Source: Notospermus geniculatus
Lineage: Eukaryota; Nemertea; Pilidiophora; Heteronemertea; Lineidae
Assembly: GCA_002633025.1 (NCBI GenBank)
Contig: NMRB01000039.1
Location: 241,058-305,057 of the forward strand
Reading direction: 5' to 3'
Length of the DNA stretch: 64,000 nt
The notes under the pieces were generated by a model, which was not told the origin of the DNA, searched no databases, and worked only from the letters and a program-made list of their open reading frames with translations. The first letter of the stretch is position 1; each line of letters starts with the position of its first letter. Shown here one piece after another: positions 1 to 13,568 of the stretch. The translations under genes and the position numbers were made by a program.

Positions 1-1150
1 CAGAAGAAGAACCGATGATAATTATCCTCTCCATATACCAAAGATCACGCGGTCAAAACTGCTCTCTTAATGCCCGAGGAGTTGACACCTGTTGCAGATA
101 ATATGCTTGATCTATTGAAGAAAAAATCGGATGGATATGCACCTAGGGGCTGGATGTTCCTTTTTATCTTCTTAGTGATATTATTTTATTTTCAGGCATG
201 ATATAAGGCAACGAACTGCTCTGAGACTCCGTAAAGACGTTCTGCGACATCGCCCTTTATCTAAAATCTTGTCGTTGGTTATTGTACAAATGTACGTGTG
301 CGGCTCGTATGCAAGTTCCATTCGACAGAACTGAAGAAAGGATCGGTAAAGTTCAGCAAAGAAAGCACGTTGATGGACTGACATCGTCATTTTGGACAAA
401 TTCCAACCTTTTCCAGTAACACAGGTCTTTGATTATTTCCAATTTTATAAAAGTAAAGGATAGTGGCCCTAGATTATGCGGATGAAAAGAAGAGGTGGCT
501 CTGAAAAAAAATATTCATGGAAATATTCCGGCGGGAAAATTAGGTGGGCATTTAGTTATGAACAAGAGTGTACGTCTCAGCCTGTCCATTTAGATCTATC
601 TATCAGGATAAATTTTAACAGCGCTGCCCATTCACATGATGTTTGGTTAAATCCTGCATGAATAGAATAAACAACAATATCAACCAAGATATTTTCACGC
701 TCAACGTAAAGACTTAAAAATATTTCCACCCGGATTTTGCTCTTGTACGTAACACCATTACACATCAAACTAACTCCGACCTTTAAGAATAACCCAATCC
801 ATTTATTGTATATCATAACTGCATTATATTCACTCTCGGTGAATATTAATCCATCTACCGAGGAGAGGACCGCGAAAAAACCTCCAAAAAGAAAAAGAAA
901 TTATGATCATACTTATCAAGAGATAATGTGGTGAATTCTATTTTCCGCTGCAGTTTTTACAAAGTATGTTGCTATGCTCGTTCGGACATGTAAGGTGTGA
1001 AATACAGAATGCCACATGCTTCATCGGTTGACGCTGTACATATAGAGCTACACGTATACGGACACGCCTGTTAACATCGGGTTCAAAAAGGGTTCGCGAC
1101 TGCGAAGCCATTGTTAATCGGTCGTTCTTTTGCAACTACAAGCAGTGGCC

Positions 1151-1287
1151 TAAAGCCTGCCGCACACTGGAGCTATCTGCTGAGCAAAACGTCATTCGAG
1201 ACCATTTGCTCAGCAGATAGCTCGCGTGTGCGAAAAAATACGCGAACTTTTTTCTCAGCAGATAGCTCCAGTGTGCGGCAGGCTTAA
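1151..1287. repeat. Foldback (MITE-like) element, 34-bp arms
   Basis: The left arm (1,151-1,184) and right arm (1,254-1,287) are reverse complements with one mismatch; both contain AGCTATCTGCTGAG or its complement. A third partial copy of the arm core (CTCAGCAGATAGCTC) lies between them near 1,209-1,223. It has no coding capacity. It is probably a small non-autonomous DNA element or its remnant. Similar GAGCTAC...CGGACACGCC strings flank it at about 1,046-1,069 and 1,302-1,326, so the flanks may also be repetitive. Confidence 0.7.
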
Positions 1288-4200
1288 GGCTGCGATTACA
1301 CAGAGCTACTTGGTGTACGGACACGCCGGGATTTAACTTAAAATTGAGGGCACAGTGCACTCATGTTATGTGTGAACGTTCATGTGTTTATTATAAAGAC
1401 TTCGCTGGTGCGATATTACTAAATCTCACACCGTTTTAACCTGCGCACCTTTAAGCTTGGAACCCACCCCAGGCACACCAGCTGCGCCGCTTATCAAAAT
1501 CACTACAGAGTGGATTCCAGGCTTTATTCGAACGATTCTTTCAAGAGTAATTACTTTTGAATAATAACTTTTAAAGAGGCTGTCTCATCTTACGAATTCC
1601 AATTCCAATTCCAATAAGGATGTATAACACTTTTTATTTATGGGCTGTAAGAATTTCAAAGTTTTTTATTTTTTACATAAAAACTCCTTCATCAAGCTTA
1701 TTAAAGTTGTATGTGTAATGGAATAGGCCCTAATTAATGGGATGTAGTTTATCAAACACTTCCTTTGATCAAGAGTGTTATCTTTATACCCTCTCGTTTT
1801 TAGAGGGCCGCTAAAGCATAAGACTTGTCTCGCCATATTTCCTTTAAAAGAATTATCAAATGATTGAAAAAGAATTTTTCAGCAGATTGTTTTGTCTGTA
1901 CAGTGCAGCAACTAATTGGGTAATATTTGGTTTATTGGTCCTCTCATTCTTTTACAATACGTGTATACATTTTTTTCTTCAAAAAGTGGATATCTAGAAT
2001 CTCTGAACACAAAAAGATCTATCCTTTCATGTACATGTAGGCCTACTGCACATTGTGCTGACAGCGGACCGCCTCATGTTTGGAATAACACAGCGGACAG
2101 CCTTACGTTTAGAACAACACGACCGCTGAATTCCGAAATCATCCGAACGCAAAGTAATGCATCTGTCAGTGGACGCTGTTTCCACTCACAAAGGGTAAAG
2201 GTCATATCGTGTATTTTACGTGAGTCTCATTACATTAGTAGGCCGGAAAAAATCGCGATGATATCGTGACGTAACATTATCTGATTTAATGTACCTTCAT
2301 CTGTTTGGTCTCCTTTGGAACGTGAATAATTCGCCATTATACTGATTATTCTCGTCGTCTTGTTTTCTAAAACCTGTATCAAGTCATAACCAAAGTATTT
2401 GTCCACCGAAGAGGAGAGGTTTTTTTTATCGTCCCCTGGCTTATTTACCCTGATAATCGGGTTCACTCATCTAAAATTGCGTGGCCCGGGAGATCCTGCC
2501 GTCGAATATCAGCAGATACGCCGGCCAGGGCGAGAGATCTCGCTAATTCTGCAAAACATGTAACATTTGGCTCACTTGATATAAAGTAGATTCTTGTTGT
2601 AAAAAAGACAGACGTATGTACTGGAGAATCCGACTTAATACCTCTTGTCGATGCGGTGCATCCAGGGCCTAAACATCACTGAGACCGTTTTTGCCCGCAG
2701 GTCTAGTCAAGTCACGAGAACAGCCTGTTCGTGAGCACACCAGGCGATATCGCACGCTATGAAACGATCCATCGTCGCCGAGAAAAATCGGCTGGTGACG
2801 CCAGGTGTGCGCTGGAATTTTCTTACCAGCGATGATCGCCAAATAATAATACGGGTAGCTGACGAGACGATCGGTGCTGCCCAATCTATCCCTGACGTAG
2901 CCAGATCGACAAGCCGTTTCCGACACTGGCATCGAAAACACCATGCAGGACAGATTTTCGATCCTCTGGCTGCGTATTAGCACCAGTTGATCAATGTCTT
3001 CATTAGGTTCGCCCTCAAGGGATTTTACTAAGGCCGCATCTTGAGATGGCTGGGATAATCTAAGTTCTGACCACTGTCTTTGTAACCTAAAACGTAATGG
3101 AATTCGTTAATAACATTATTACCCCACCACGCGAGTCTCTTCGTGACAAAATTCTGCATTTCGTGACCTAGGGTCAACAGTTTGTTTAATAGATGACGTC
3201 GAGACCTCAGTATTTCTATTGCGTAGGTCGTAGGAACTGTACGGACCCACATTCTTGTTGGTTTTGCTGAACACTCGTCGTAAATTCCGCCATGGTTTGG
3301 TAACCAGCAGCTGCAGAGCGCAGTTAGCAGCAGATTGAGCGCAGTTTAGCAGCAGAAGGTGACGTTTACGGCACATTGCTCCAACGATAAGTGGATAGAT
3401 AGACCCCAAGAGTAAAGAACTCCGTAGATTTTTGCCGAAGCGCGCACGACTAATACACTTAGCGAAGTTGCCTGCGTTGATACTCCAGCCGCGAATTCAT
3501 CAAAGTTGGAGAGCCATAGAACTCCCAATGATGACAGCAATCCATCAAACAGTAGCGAGTCACATCATTCAATTGACTTTTTTTTCGCCGTAATATGCTC
3601 GCCATGGGAGTGATCTGATTAAAAAAAAGAAGTGCTAGAAGTGTACACATGATCACATTTTTAAGATCTCCGACCTTTCCGCTTAAATGCTATCGGAAAA
3701 TGAGGGGAAGTCAGTTTCCCAACACCTTGTCGGCGGCAAAGCCGCGCTCTGATTAGTTTCCACTCAACATGATAATGTTAGTGGGGGGTGACCAAGTTGA
3801 CTTTTAGTGCTCAGCCCGGTTTACCCCACCCTCCCATAGCAGGGCTTTGGTCGTTCCTCTTCATACAAGTGTATGAAGAGGCGGGATGAAGAGCTGTACG
3901 TGACTGTGTACATGTGTACTTTTTTTGGGAACTGACGAAGATTAGTGCTGAGAATTTAGTTTGCTTTGGCAGGTGGAAAATATGACTGATTTAATATCAG
4001 GGCGAGGGGGTAAAAAGGAGAAGATTGTTCCAGACAGAAAGTCCCTGTCTGCCCTGAGAAGTCTTTAAAGTTCTTTTAAAAAGCTAAGTTTCAATGCGGG
4101 AAGAATATCACCACCTGCACCCGTTGTATCTGCACTGTTTGATGTCAGTCAGAGGTTTTTTATAACGTAACACGAGTTTCACGGCTCATTGTTAAAGAAT

Positions 4201-6401
4201 TACATCATCTATCAGGTAAACGGCTGCGTTTAAAAAACAAATACCCTCTGCATCCATGGTCGACGGAAACTTCATGTATATTCCCGAGATTGAGGCTTGC
4301 TGATAAACAGACCTTAAACGAGAGCTAAACTATCGTCGTCGATTCATGTTTTTGTTCTAACTCGAGTTGAGAAAGTTTGTCAGCAACAGTTAGATGTAGA
4401 TAATGAAAAAAAGTGTAATGATCACAGTCGATCATCAATCCGACAATTTTACATGGAAGCATGCCATATTCATGTGATTTTCTTGACTGGTGTTCGAACA
4501 GAAACACGAATAGACGGCTAAGGTAACCCTCTTGACCCTATGACGTTAAAAAGGCGTAGTTTCAGAAGAACTGCTGTCGCTTTGGAATTGTTCTCGTTTA
4601 AGTTCGAGTTTGAAATCGTCCATTGTTTTGTTGGAGACAAAATGACCGAATAGGACCATTGCTGAGCTTATCAAGAAGCCAATTGTATTTGTCTTATCAG
4701 TTTCCTTTGTTTTCCTTCGGGGCCAACCTGGCCCGATGCCCGCTGTCCAGATATCTAATCAGAAACCATCGGGTAAATAACATTCAATTTATCACCAGCG
4801 CACTTATACCTCGCCATAATTGCCCGTCTGATCGTGGGGGGTACAGTTGTTATTCAAGTAATTATCGGTTTTAGGGGCTGTAAGACCACAAGTGATAATG
4901 GTCTCTATACTGTTGATTTGGGAACCCTTGGCGAGTTTGTATTATAAGCACCAGATAACTAGTTGATCGTATTTCGCCTACTTTCCAATGGCGACAACTC
5001 TCTTTTTCATCGGAAGCGTTTGTTCATGACGTAAGAGTGACCTGTGCCCCCAATTTGCATATATCTGCATCTCCTTCTAGGGCCAAGTCTGATAGGGTTT
5101 TAGTGTGTTATATCAGCGTCGGGTAGCCTACTCTTGCCCATCCTAGGAATAGGAGCTGTCAGTGAGTTGACCAATAGGTGTCACTACGGCCCAATTCAAT
5201 GCATATAGCGGACCCATTCATTCTTGATCGAGCACCAATCACGTGGATTTTCCTGTGTATTGGTCCGCTAGAACTTTGCAGCCATCTTTTGGCAATACGC
5301 GCGGCTGACTGCTCCAATTGTTTGGACAGTAGGCTATATACAGTACATAGGCTCGCTGTGTGAACTCGAGGAAAAAGGAAAATTGTTTTCCGACCCCAGT
5401 CTGTCACCTAATCCATAAAAAAATTGTGCGACTGAATGGTATGATGATTAATGGCCTTGATCCCATTGCTTATACGTTCTCCTGTGTACAAAGAAGGCAA
5501 GAGGAATTGTATCAAAAGAACGGGTTTCATATCCTAATGTTTATGTCAGCAAGTAACGCGACACGCGCAGAGGCGGATTGGCGTAAAGGCGTAACATATC
5601 TCAATTCATTAATCGATCCGAAAAGGTACATCGTTAGTCAGCTAAATCACTTGCGCTCCGAAGCTTTGGAGGAGAAAAAAGTTAACTTTTATCGAGGGTG
5701 CATAGCGTATCAGCAACTCTCGCTTGGGAGTTCCTTGGTAATACATTTTAAACTTGGAACAATGATGATTTGCTTTTGTGCCGGAGGAAATATTACTACC
5801 CATTACCTCGGATCTTCATTTACAGGTGTGCACTTTACTAATGCGCTAATGTGACAACACTACTTCGTATCAAATTACGTGTACTAGACTTTAATTCGTT
5901 CGCAGAGGATAATAACGAATATTGAAATTTATTCGTATGTTGAATTCACGACGAAGGAGCAAAGGTTTCTCGGGAAAAAACTTGGCGCAGGATCAGGATA
6001 CAAGCCTTTGTTTAATCGCGACAGGTTTCTCAGGTTGCGCTGAAATCATATCATCCCTACTACTTTCCGACACGCCCGAATATCGGTGAAAGGCATTTGC
6101 TCTTTTGATATTTTTGCTCCGATAGGGCTTTCAATAATAATACGATTCCACGACAAAAAACAATAGACCTTCTTTCTAGTTTGAATGTTAAGAAAATTTT
6201 CATTCTGTATTATATCGATTGATATTTTGTTAATTCCTCCCTGGTGAATAACTAAGCAGTTTTCTTCTCTAAGGCGTGCAGCATACTGGATACCAACTCG
6301 GGCTTTTTTCGACGCCATCTTCCTATGAGAAAAACTCATATAGGCTACAATCAAGTACATGTATACACTCGTCGGATCGAGTCAGACGTCTCTCTCAATC
6401 A

Positions 6402-6444
6402 CCCGGACTTTGATTCCACGGGGACTTTCTCCGCGTTTACACCG
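6402..6444. repeat. Dispersed repeat member (ACTTTGATTCC family)
   Basis: This segment reads CCCGGACTTTGATTCCA followed by GGACTTT-TCCGCGTT-ACACC. Close relatives occur at 7,692-7,735, 11,017-11,060 and 33,641-33,680. Only about 45 bp is shared, so this is a core of an old dispersed element. Its class is unknown. Confidence 0.5.
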
Positions 6445-7691
6445 GCGTTTGAGAGGGGCCCTGAGTTGGTGCCTAGTGTGCTGCCGTACTGTCGGAAAAA
6501 GTACGTTCTTGTCCATAGTTTCAGAAAGTCTCGCACTCATGACGTGATGATCGGCGTTTTTTCTTTCTCACTCCGCAACATTATGTAATTAAGTACTGAT
6601 GTAACTCTAACGACATCCTTGTTGGGCGAGTCACAACGGCAACAATTTTACCTCTGCCAGCTACCAACGCGGAAAACACTTACTGCCGTGTATTACGAAG
6701 CAAAGGACAATAAGTAACAATAGCCATCGAGGTATTACCTTCAATGCTGCAAATGATAAAAACATGTGCCGGGAAGTATTACAAGTATTTGGTATGTTTT
6801 TATGGAAGAAATTGATTGTCAAAGCTTCCAGTTTAAGAAGTTTTATATGTAATCTTCTAAGACAGAAATCGGCTATTAGGCCGAATTGATATAAGCGCAT
6901 GTAGGGATATTGGCTCTGAAAGTCACCATTTGTAATGTTTTATGAAACTGGCTCAAGCCAATGGGAACACTTGCGATAATGGAAGCATAAAAAACCGAAA
7001 CGAGATGCAGTTATGAGATTTTATCATTGGTTCCATTTTTTGCACTCAGGGAGGATGCAACAAAAAATCGAAAATTGCTGTCATTGAAAGGGGCCCTTGT
7101 CAGATACTAAAAGTACACTGGTTAAAAACGAGCGCTATATGAATGTGGTAAGTTTAGGCAAATTCTTAAAGGAGCTGGACGTCCAAGTTGTAAACACTCA
7201 CTCACTGGTTCTCTATCCACGCGACACCTGCGGTGCTGCCACCTATTGTCGGTGATTTGTACTGACGTCAATATCGTGAGTGAGTTGCATTGGACCGGAC
7301 ACCAGTCTAACGATTACGGGGCGCTACTGGTGCTGCCACCTTCACGAAGGAATAAAACTAGTTTGCTGGCCACTGTTTGTATACAAACCAGTTTGTTTAC
7401 AACTTGGACGTCGAGCTCCTTTAAAGCGCTAAGAAATGGGCCCCGAATGGTCTCTCAGCTGTTTCTTGTGTGGAAACACTGAATTACGGGGACGCACAGG
7501 CTGGAGACATGACAAATTTCTCCATTCTATCTGGGCTCGAAATCAAAATCAATCAATTTTCCACCTAATGCTTGGTCAATCAGCCAACTGGATTTGGTTC
7601 TTATAAACATAATACATGTATAGTGATATTGGGGCACCCTTTGGCAACCCATGTGTAAATTCAACCCAAATTCGCGACTAGGATAATGGCG

Positions 7692-7735
7692 CCCGGACTT
7701 TGATCCCAGAGTGACCTTTTCTGCGTTCACACCCG
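7692..7735. repeat. Dispersed repeat member (ACTTTGATTCC family)
   Basis: This copy reads CCCGGACTTTGATCCCA, then GTGACCTTTTCTGCGTTCAC, and matches the segments at 6,402, 11,017 and 33,641 with scattered substitutions. No terminal structure is visible. Confidence 0.5.
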
Positions 7736-8422
7736 TACAGTCTGCCGTTTGCTAATGTATGTTACCAGGACTCTTAGTGATGCTATCCCTATAATTTTTT
7801 CTTTTGTTCGCTTTGGTTTTGCTTTAAATGATAGTCCATTAAAATAAGTTAAACTGAACTTATTTGGAACATGTAGACCATCTAAACAAGAGGGCCGGTG
7901 ATTTCAATTGCGTTTAGTTTCCACAACTTCGACAACTAATATGACCTAATGGAACAACTGGTGGATGGAATCCCTAACATCCCTTGCTTTTCGATATCTC
8001 CGTTTATCGATTGGTTGTCCCGGGAGTAGAGTAACCGACTTTCAGTTCTCAATGGTAAGTATTTGAATACATAAAAATGTCTCCGACGATTTCTTAACAT
8101 CAAAACCAATATGAATAAGAAAATGTTAACAACCAAGTAAATATTGATATACGAATAGACAGGAGCTTTTCGTTACATTTCAGAGACGGTTTCGAGATCG
8201 TGAGAATGCAGCATTTGCTTATGTCTTCAGATTTCTCAGTTGAGTTTGTTGAATTCTTGCTATCCGTAGGCCTGCAAGTGTTGCTTTCAAATTCGTAAGT
8301 CGGAAACTTCGGCGGATATCTGTCCGCACGTGGCCAAACTTATTGGTTTTCCTTTACACGTTGTCCCATTGTTGCCCACAACAATATGGCCAGACACACC
8401 AGGCTACCAGGCTAGGGAGGTT

Positions 8423-8543
8423 GAGATCCAGCGACTTATCACGGATCATTATACGTATACGGATAGAATTCTGTACAACGAGGACAAATCTGTGTACATT
8501 TCGATCCGTATACGTACGATCCGTGAAGTCGCATGCAGATCTC
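8423..8543. repeat. Hairpin element (inverted repeat around 8,480)
   Basis: GCGACTTATCACGGATC and the following TACGTATACGGAT on the left pair with ATCCGTATACGTACGATCC and GTGAAGTCGC on the right. Outer GAGATC (8,423) and GATCTC (8,538-8,543) extend the symmetry. The loop is about 45 bp. Open frames seen here on both strands are by-products of the palindrome. It is probably a MITE or MITE remnant. Confidence 0.65.
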
Positions 8544-11142
8544 AATCCCCCTGATCGCAGCGCATGGACGTCATTTCGATGGAGTCAGCCTTTCGGCAAA
8601 AAATGACATTTTTGTCAATTTGAACGATTTAACTATAACTGTGAAATATGATGAAACTTGAATTATCAGATACCGACAAGAAAGACAAGTCGATTGACGT
8701 ATCTTTCGTCAAATATGTCCCAGCCGTTTCGGATATATCGGCTGAAAACCTCGCGCCAATCAGATGTGGAATGAAGAGTAGTGGCACACCTATCCGTACT
8801 TCACAGTTTCTTTTGTGATATGTCCAGTTCACTTTGAAAGTTATTTGTACATCAATACCGCTCACCGTCAAGGCCACATAGGAAATCTATGACAAGCAGT
8901 GTGGGCTGTGGGGTAAATCTAACACACCTGAAACATTCACAAGATATCTAAGTCACGCAACCATCAAGTAAAAAGAATTCGCGATTTAATTGAAATCATT
9001 ATTTGTTCGCAATCGTGATTACTTTCCAAGAAGAAGAGAGTTAGGTGTTCCAGCAGATGTTAATGTTACACTAACACTCACAGTACAGAGTTAACTGTAA
9101 ATTGATGAGATCATATCAGCAGCTACTGGTGTTAATAATGCAATACAATTCCGGACGTGCATCGATAGGCAACAAAATATTTGACAATCAAATAGGCCTA
9201 CACCATTTGATGAGATAATCATTTCGAAGCCGGATATTTCACGAGTAAATCATTACTCGATGTCCATTTCGAAGTTCGGAGTTTTACTTTCTCTATCCAG
9301 CTAAAGTGCACGCTCGGACATTCGGCGCGTACAACAGAATCGGCGAAATGAAAAAGGAAACCTTAGCGACTAGCAGTTGATGGCCCCAGCCTCCAGATCC
9401 CATTATCAAGATCGTCAAGTAACATCACGAATTAATAACCTCGGCCAGGATATTACCCTTGTAGTCATTTGTGTTCACCTGTCCTCAGGGAAGCGCCGGC
9501 CAGGGTTTGCCAATATCAGGCCTGATTACAGTCTTGTTTAATTCAGCTCATGTAGCAGTGGATATCATTGGTTGTGATGCGATCAAACTCTTTATAGGAT
9601 CGGGAAAAGTTTTATATTTCTAGACTGAGCCATTTCTCTTGATGTCGTTAGTCAAACCAAGTTTTACTTCCTACGATAATTTCCTCAGTCTTGTACTGTT
9701 GTTGTTGTTGGGTTCCATGTTCGAGTCTTGAGATGGAAATCTGAGTGCAAGTCGTTCAGGTCAGAGTATCAGTCAAAAACATCCACGCCAGCAACATCTG
9801 ACGGGATGTGACTCAAGTTCCGGTCCGCCTCCGCTGTCTCAATGTAGAGAGCAAGACTGATTTGGAACTGTTTCAGAACTGTGATACAATGGCGACCCTC
9901 ATCAACAGCCGACTTATTCATTCGGGGTTTGTTTTGCAATAGAATACACAAATCACTCAAAAATAATATCGGGCTGAGAATACTTTCTGATACTGAGCGA
10001 TCCCAGCATGGGTGTTCCCCATTCGTACGGGTTGGTTGCCCTCTTGCGTAAGGATGTGGCTGGAGAACGTACATATACGTACCATCAGATGTTTATACGT
10101 GTATTAAGGTGCTTGGTTCTCAAATCAAGTTCTCAATGAGGAACCCGCAGAACTACGCCACGACGTGGCGCTGTCAGTGTAAGACCCGGAAGTCCTATTT
10201 TCTAACAGTATTTCCATTTACTTCTTGCCCCAAAATAAACCACTCTCTTTGGTTCAATTTTGATTAAATTACACTGTCCTGTTTCATGTTCAAAGTTCTC
10301 CATATATCACTGCTTTGTTTCGTCAGAAATGCCACAGGATGCCAATATTGACAACGTCTTTTGGGGAAATTTCCATGGAAAATTGTGTAGAAAAATGTAC
10401 ACATGCTTTGACGACGTGACGTCAACAGCGAAAAAAGTGACGTCAGTACGTCATTCGGGTCTTATACTGACTGCGCCATCTGCAGTCATGCGGGTTCCCC
10501 ATTGCGCTGAGCTCGATTCAATATTTCAAAAACTAACCCCGGCCCCAGGTGAAAATAAAGTTAGCGATCGGCTTAAAACGGATTCTGCAACTCAGACGAG
10601 TAGTATATATTAGAAAAATTAATGGGTACATACTTTAATTCAGAAAGAAATTATAGAGAAATTCTCAGTCTGATTTAGGTTCAACGCATGTACTCTATTA
10701 GAGTGATGATTGGCACACGCGATCTTCGTTTGAAGGAGTTTCGCAGCCGTCGTTTCATTCGAAATATTAGGGCGCACATTAATTACTATTTAAAGATCAT
10801 TTAAAGATCATATAGTTTTCAATACTGATGAACTTATGACGTTGCATTCACGTGACATGCGAACATCAGCGTTATTTCAACTCATTTGAGCTCAATTATC
10901 TTTATTTCATGATTAACTTCACTATAAATTGAGAAAGAGCGGTAGGACACATGCAGGAAGTTTTCAGATTTCAGGTACCAGCGGAGAAAGACCGCCATCT
11001 TTTTGGAGGTCTACAGCACCCAGATTTTGATTCCAGGTGGAATTTGTCCGTTCCACACCGATCTCTGAGACCGTTGTGATCGGCTGATGCTGCTGTACTT
11101 AATTGAGAGGTGTTCTTGTTACTGCATCGTGATCCTATCCAG
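8544..11142. other. Intergenic sequence, no gene recognised
   Basis: Only short frames without recognisable domains were seen. A third member of the ACTTTGATTCC repeat is at 11,017-11,060, and a GTT microrepeat is near 9,700. Nothing else can be supported. Confidence 0.45.
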
Positions 11143-11201
11143 TTAAAGATAATGTATCACGGGTGGATGTAAACAATGAAGTCATGATACATTATCTTTA
11201 A
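11143..11201. mobile_element. Short TTAA-ended MITE (59 bp)
   Basis: The element begins TTAAAGATAATGTATCAC and ends with the reverse complement TGATACATTATCTTTAA, with TGTAAACAATGA just inside the right end. The same termini and the same internal TGTAAACAATGA word bound a longer copy at 13,838-14,093, so this is the deleted minimal form of one family. TTAA at both ends resembles the target preference of piggyBac-type elements, but no transposase is present, so the superfamily is a guess. Confidence 0.7.
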
Positions 11202-11402
11202 GGGTGAAAATGCTCATCGTCCCTGGTCCATCATGCAGACCTGGGATAAAATCATCTGTATTTCTCAAGCTATGCTGTATATTATATTCCAAATATTCCA
11301 TTGAAGATATCAAATTTGACAAACAGACCACCAGACAGGAACCAGGACCACAAAAAAATGGTTTATGATCACCGTTATCTGTACATGATAATCATGCTAT
11401 AA

Positions 11403-11458
11403 TATTCTTAGATTCTGACGAAGACCATATTCTTCCTAGATTCTGACGAAGACCATAC
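11403..11458. repeat. Two-copy tandem repeat, about 29-bp unit
   Basis: The phrase TAGATTCTGACGAAGACCATA occurs twice in a row, each preceded by an ATTCTT-like lead. It is probably a recent slippage duplication. Confidence 0.6.
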
Positions 11459-11922
11459 AATAATATAACCTCAATTTCGCACCGTGTGTTGAATAATCCA
11501 CACAAGGAATGCTTCACCTCTAAGTGGCAAACGAGGATCAAAGACGAAAGTGCGACGTCTTTATTCATAATCCCCATTATCTCAGCCTCACCAGGAAAGC
11601 AAGGCCCGTATTTTGGATTAACACCACTTCGCCTTGTGAGAAAAAAATGTCATGTTTGTCTTTCCCAAGCTGAGCTAAGGAGGACGAGCCTGAAGTTTGC
11701 GTTCTTCTTTTCTGCCACAAGAGCATCGAGAGGAGAATAAAGTATCGAGGACAACGCAGGGTGCGGAGAGGAAATTAGATAAATTAGGATGTGCAAGCTA
11801 TTGCTTTGTGTGGTCGGTTATAAAACGGCTGCCTCTGTTTATACATACTTTTTGGTGGAAAAAGCTACATTAAAGTAAATCCTTGTCAAACAAAGAAGGC
11901 TGTGAAGTATAGTTTCTCTACC

Positions 11923-12061
11923 AGGGTATACTCATGACACTGTACGTTTCAACAGGGTATACTCATCACACTTTATGTTTCAATAGGTTTTGGCAGTGTA
12001 CGTATACTCATCAGACTGTGCAGTTCAACTCGATATTTTCATCACACTGTACGTTTCAACA
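11923..12061. repeat. Degenerate tandem repeat, about 35-bp unit
   Basis: Four imperfect units of the form GTATACTCATCACACTGTACGTTTCAAC follow each other (GTATACTCATGACACTG, GTATACTCATCACACTT, GTATACTCATCAGACTG, ATTTTCATCACACTG). They end about 15 bp before the TA-flanked MITE at 12,078. No coding signal was seen. Confidence 0.6.
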
Positions 12062-12077
12062 AAGCTCACCATCCCTA

Positions 12078-12256
12078 CACTGAAAGAAATTTCCTTCTCA
12101 GGATGAGTACTTTAGGGGTACTAACAGGTTTGAGTATTTACCTACTCACTATGAGCAGAAAAAGAATCTCGTGATGAGTACCTTTCTACTCATCTCAGGG
12201 ACAAACCTGTTAGTACCCCTAAAGTACTCATCCTGAGGAGGAAATTTCTTTCAGTG
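12078..12256. mobile_element. TA-flanked MITE with about 54-bp terminal inverted repeats
   Basis: The element starts CACTGAAAGAAATTTCCT and ends with the near-exact complement AGGAAATTTCTTTCAGTG. The arms stay paired for about 54 bp, through GTACTTTAGGGGTACTAACAGG. Directly outside both ends is TA, the target-site duplication typical of Tc1/mariner-type elements. The interior (about 70 bp) has no coding capacity. The TA site and CACTG terminus make a Tc1/mariner-derived non-autonomous element the best reading. Confidence 0.8.
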
Positions 12257-13568
12257 TACATGTATACGTTTTATCATAGGTGGTTCTGCCGAAACCTTTA
12301 TTTGAACAATTCGACGTCCATTCCCGCAGTAGCAGTTATATGATTTTGCTCATAGCATGAGTAAAAAAACAACCTGGCAGAAACCACAATGTTTTTCAGC
12401 GAACAGAGTATCTTACATTTTTATTGATCCAGACCGTTTTTTTGCTGAGTATGGTGAAGATTATTAGACGGCGGCGGTTAGCTCTGCAACATACTTATAC
12501 TTTACCCGGATACGTCTGTTTTTACACATTGCCAAAAACGTGCGTACCGTAACTTCGTTTCTAAGAGGTCTCACAGGAGTGATAGAATCTAATGCCACCT
12601 CCCCCATCGGTGTTGAATTGTTCTGAGGCTTGGCCGCAGGGTCTGGGGAGAAGTGAACCGACTTGTGTTGGAAACCAAGTTAGTGATTTGACGTTTTATT
12701 TACATAGTGCAATATGGTTTCATTAGAGACGACAAAGTGAGATTCGTCATAATCCCAACATCCATTAAGGCGATTAAGACGAGAAGGCACAATCGTTTCA
12801 GAATGTACACTACGTTTTCTGATATAATGCTTTCATTACCGCCTAATGACCTTTGACTATTCTTTAATACTTTGTTCCATATCTCAAAATGCTCGAGATT
12901 ATGCGGCCACATGTTAGCGTTCTCTCTATTTCTACATTATACTGATGCATCGGTTGTTATCAACCCATTCACTGCCATTGTTCAATTTCATCATAAATGA
13001 CAATATCGTATCAAAACCCTTACAAATACACTACAGAAACCCTGTCAGAGAGGTATTCATTGGAAGGACTCTTTTAGAGCTTTCCAAGGAATACGTAGTG
13101 ATGGGTTCCAGGTGTCTCCAAGCTTTTTTTCTTATTTTCATTTTGACAAAATTGGCCTGGTAGTTAAAGTGCTGAAGTCAAACTAATGTCAATTCGATGA
13201 AGTTTAATAGACGGTTTTCAGGTTTTACCAAAATAAGTCGGCGACATCGCAGCCTTCGTTTAATAGGAGCTACGGACGTGTGAAATTTCGAAATATCACA
13301 CCAAGTCATCAAACATGGTCTGACAAATTTGTATATACACGTATCTGTTCTGTTGCATTCGATCAAACTTCGGATGCTAGCAATTCGTTAGGTGTCGTCT
13401 TCGGAGTGATTTTGTCTGTAATTTTACCAGCTAATGAAATACAAAGTATCATATTCAGGTTACAAGATCGGAGGACACAGCAGGTGTCGGATTATCTGAC
13501 TGAGGTAAGGAAACATGATTTCGTCAACGTCAATCTTCTAGGTCATCAACAGGCGATGGTGATGTAGG

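Larger units (their letters stand above)
1..8422. other. Intergenic sequence, no gene recognised
   Basis: Both strands show only short open frames without recognisable domains, good splice contexts or known motifs. Things that can be named are a foldback element at 1,151-1,287, a short tandem hexamer (three AATTCC units near 1,594-1,615), and two members of a dispersed repeat containing ACTTTGATTCC at 6,402-6,444 and 7,692-7,735. The longest frame (5,360-5,854) opens with GTG, not ATG, and was not accepted. A minus-strand ATG at about 6,317 (AAGATGGCG context) opens a short frame that could be a first exon, but nothing else supports it. Confidence 0.5.

Noticed and set aside
5360-5854. 164-codon plus-strand frame
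   Set aside because: It begins with GTG, not ATG, has no recognisable domain, and one long chance frame is expected in 64 kb.
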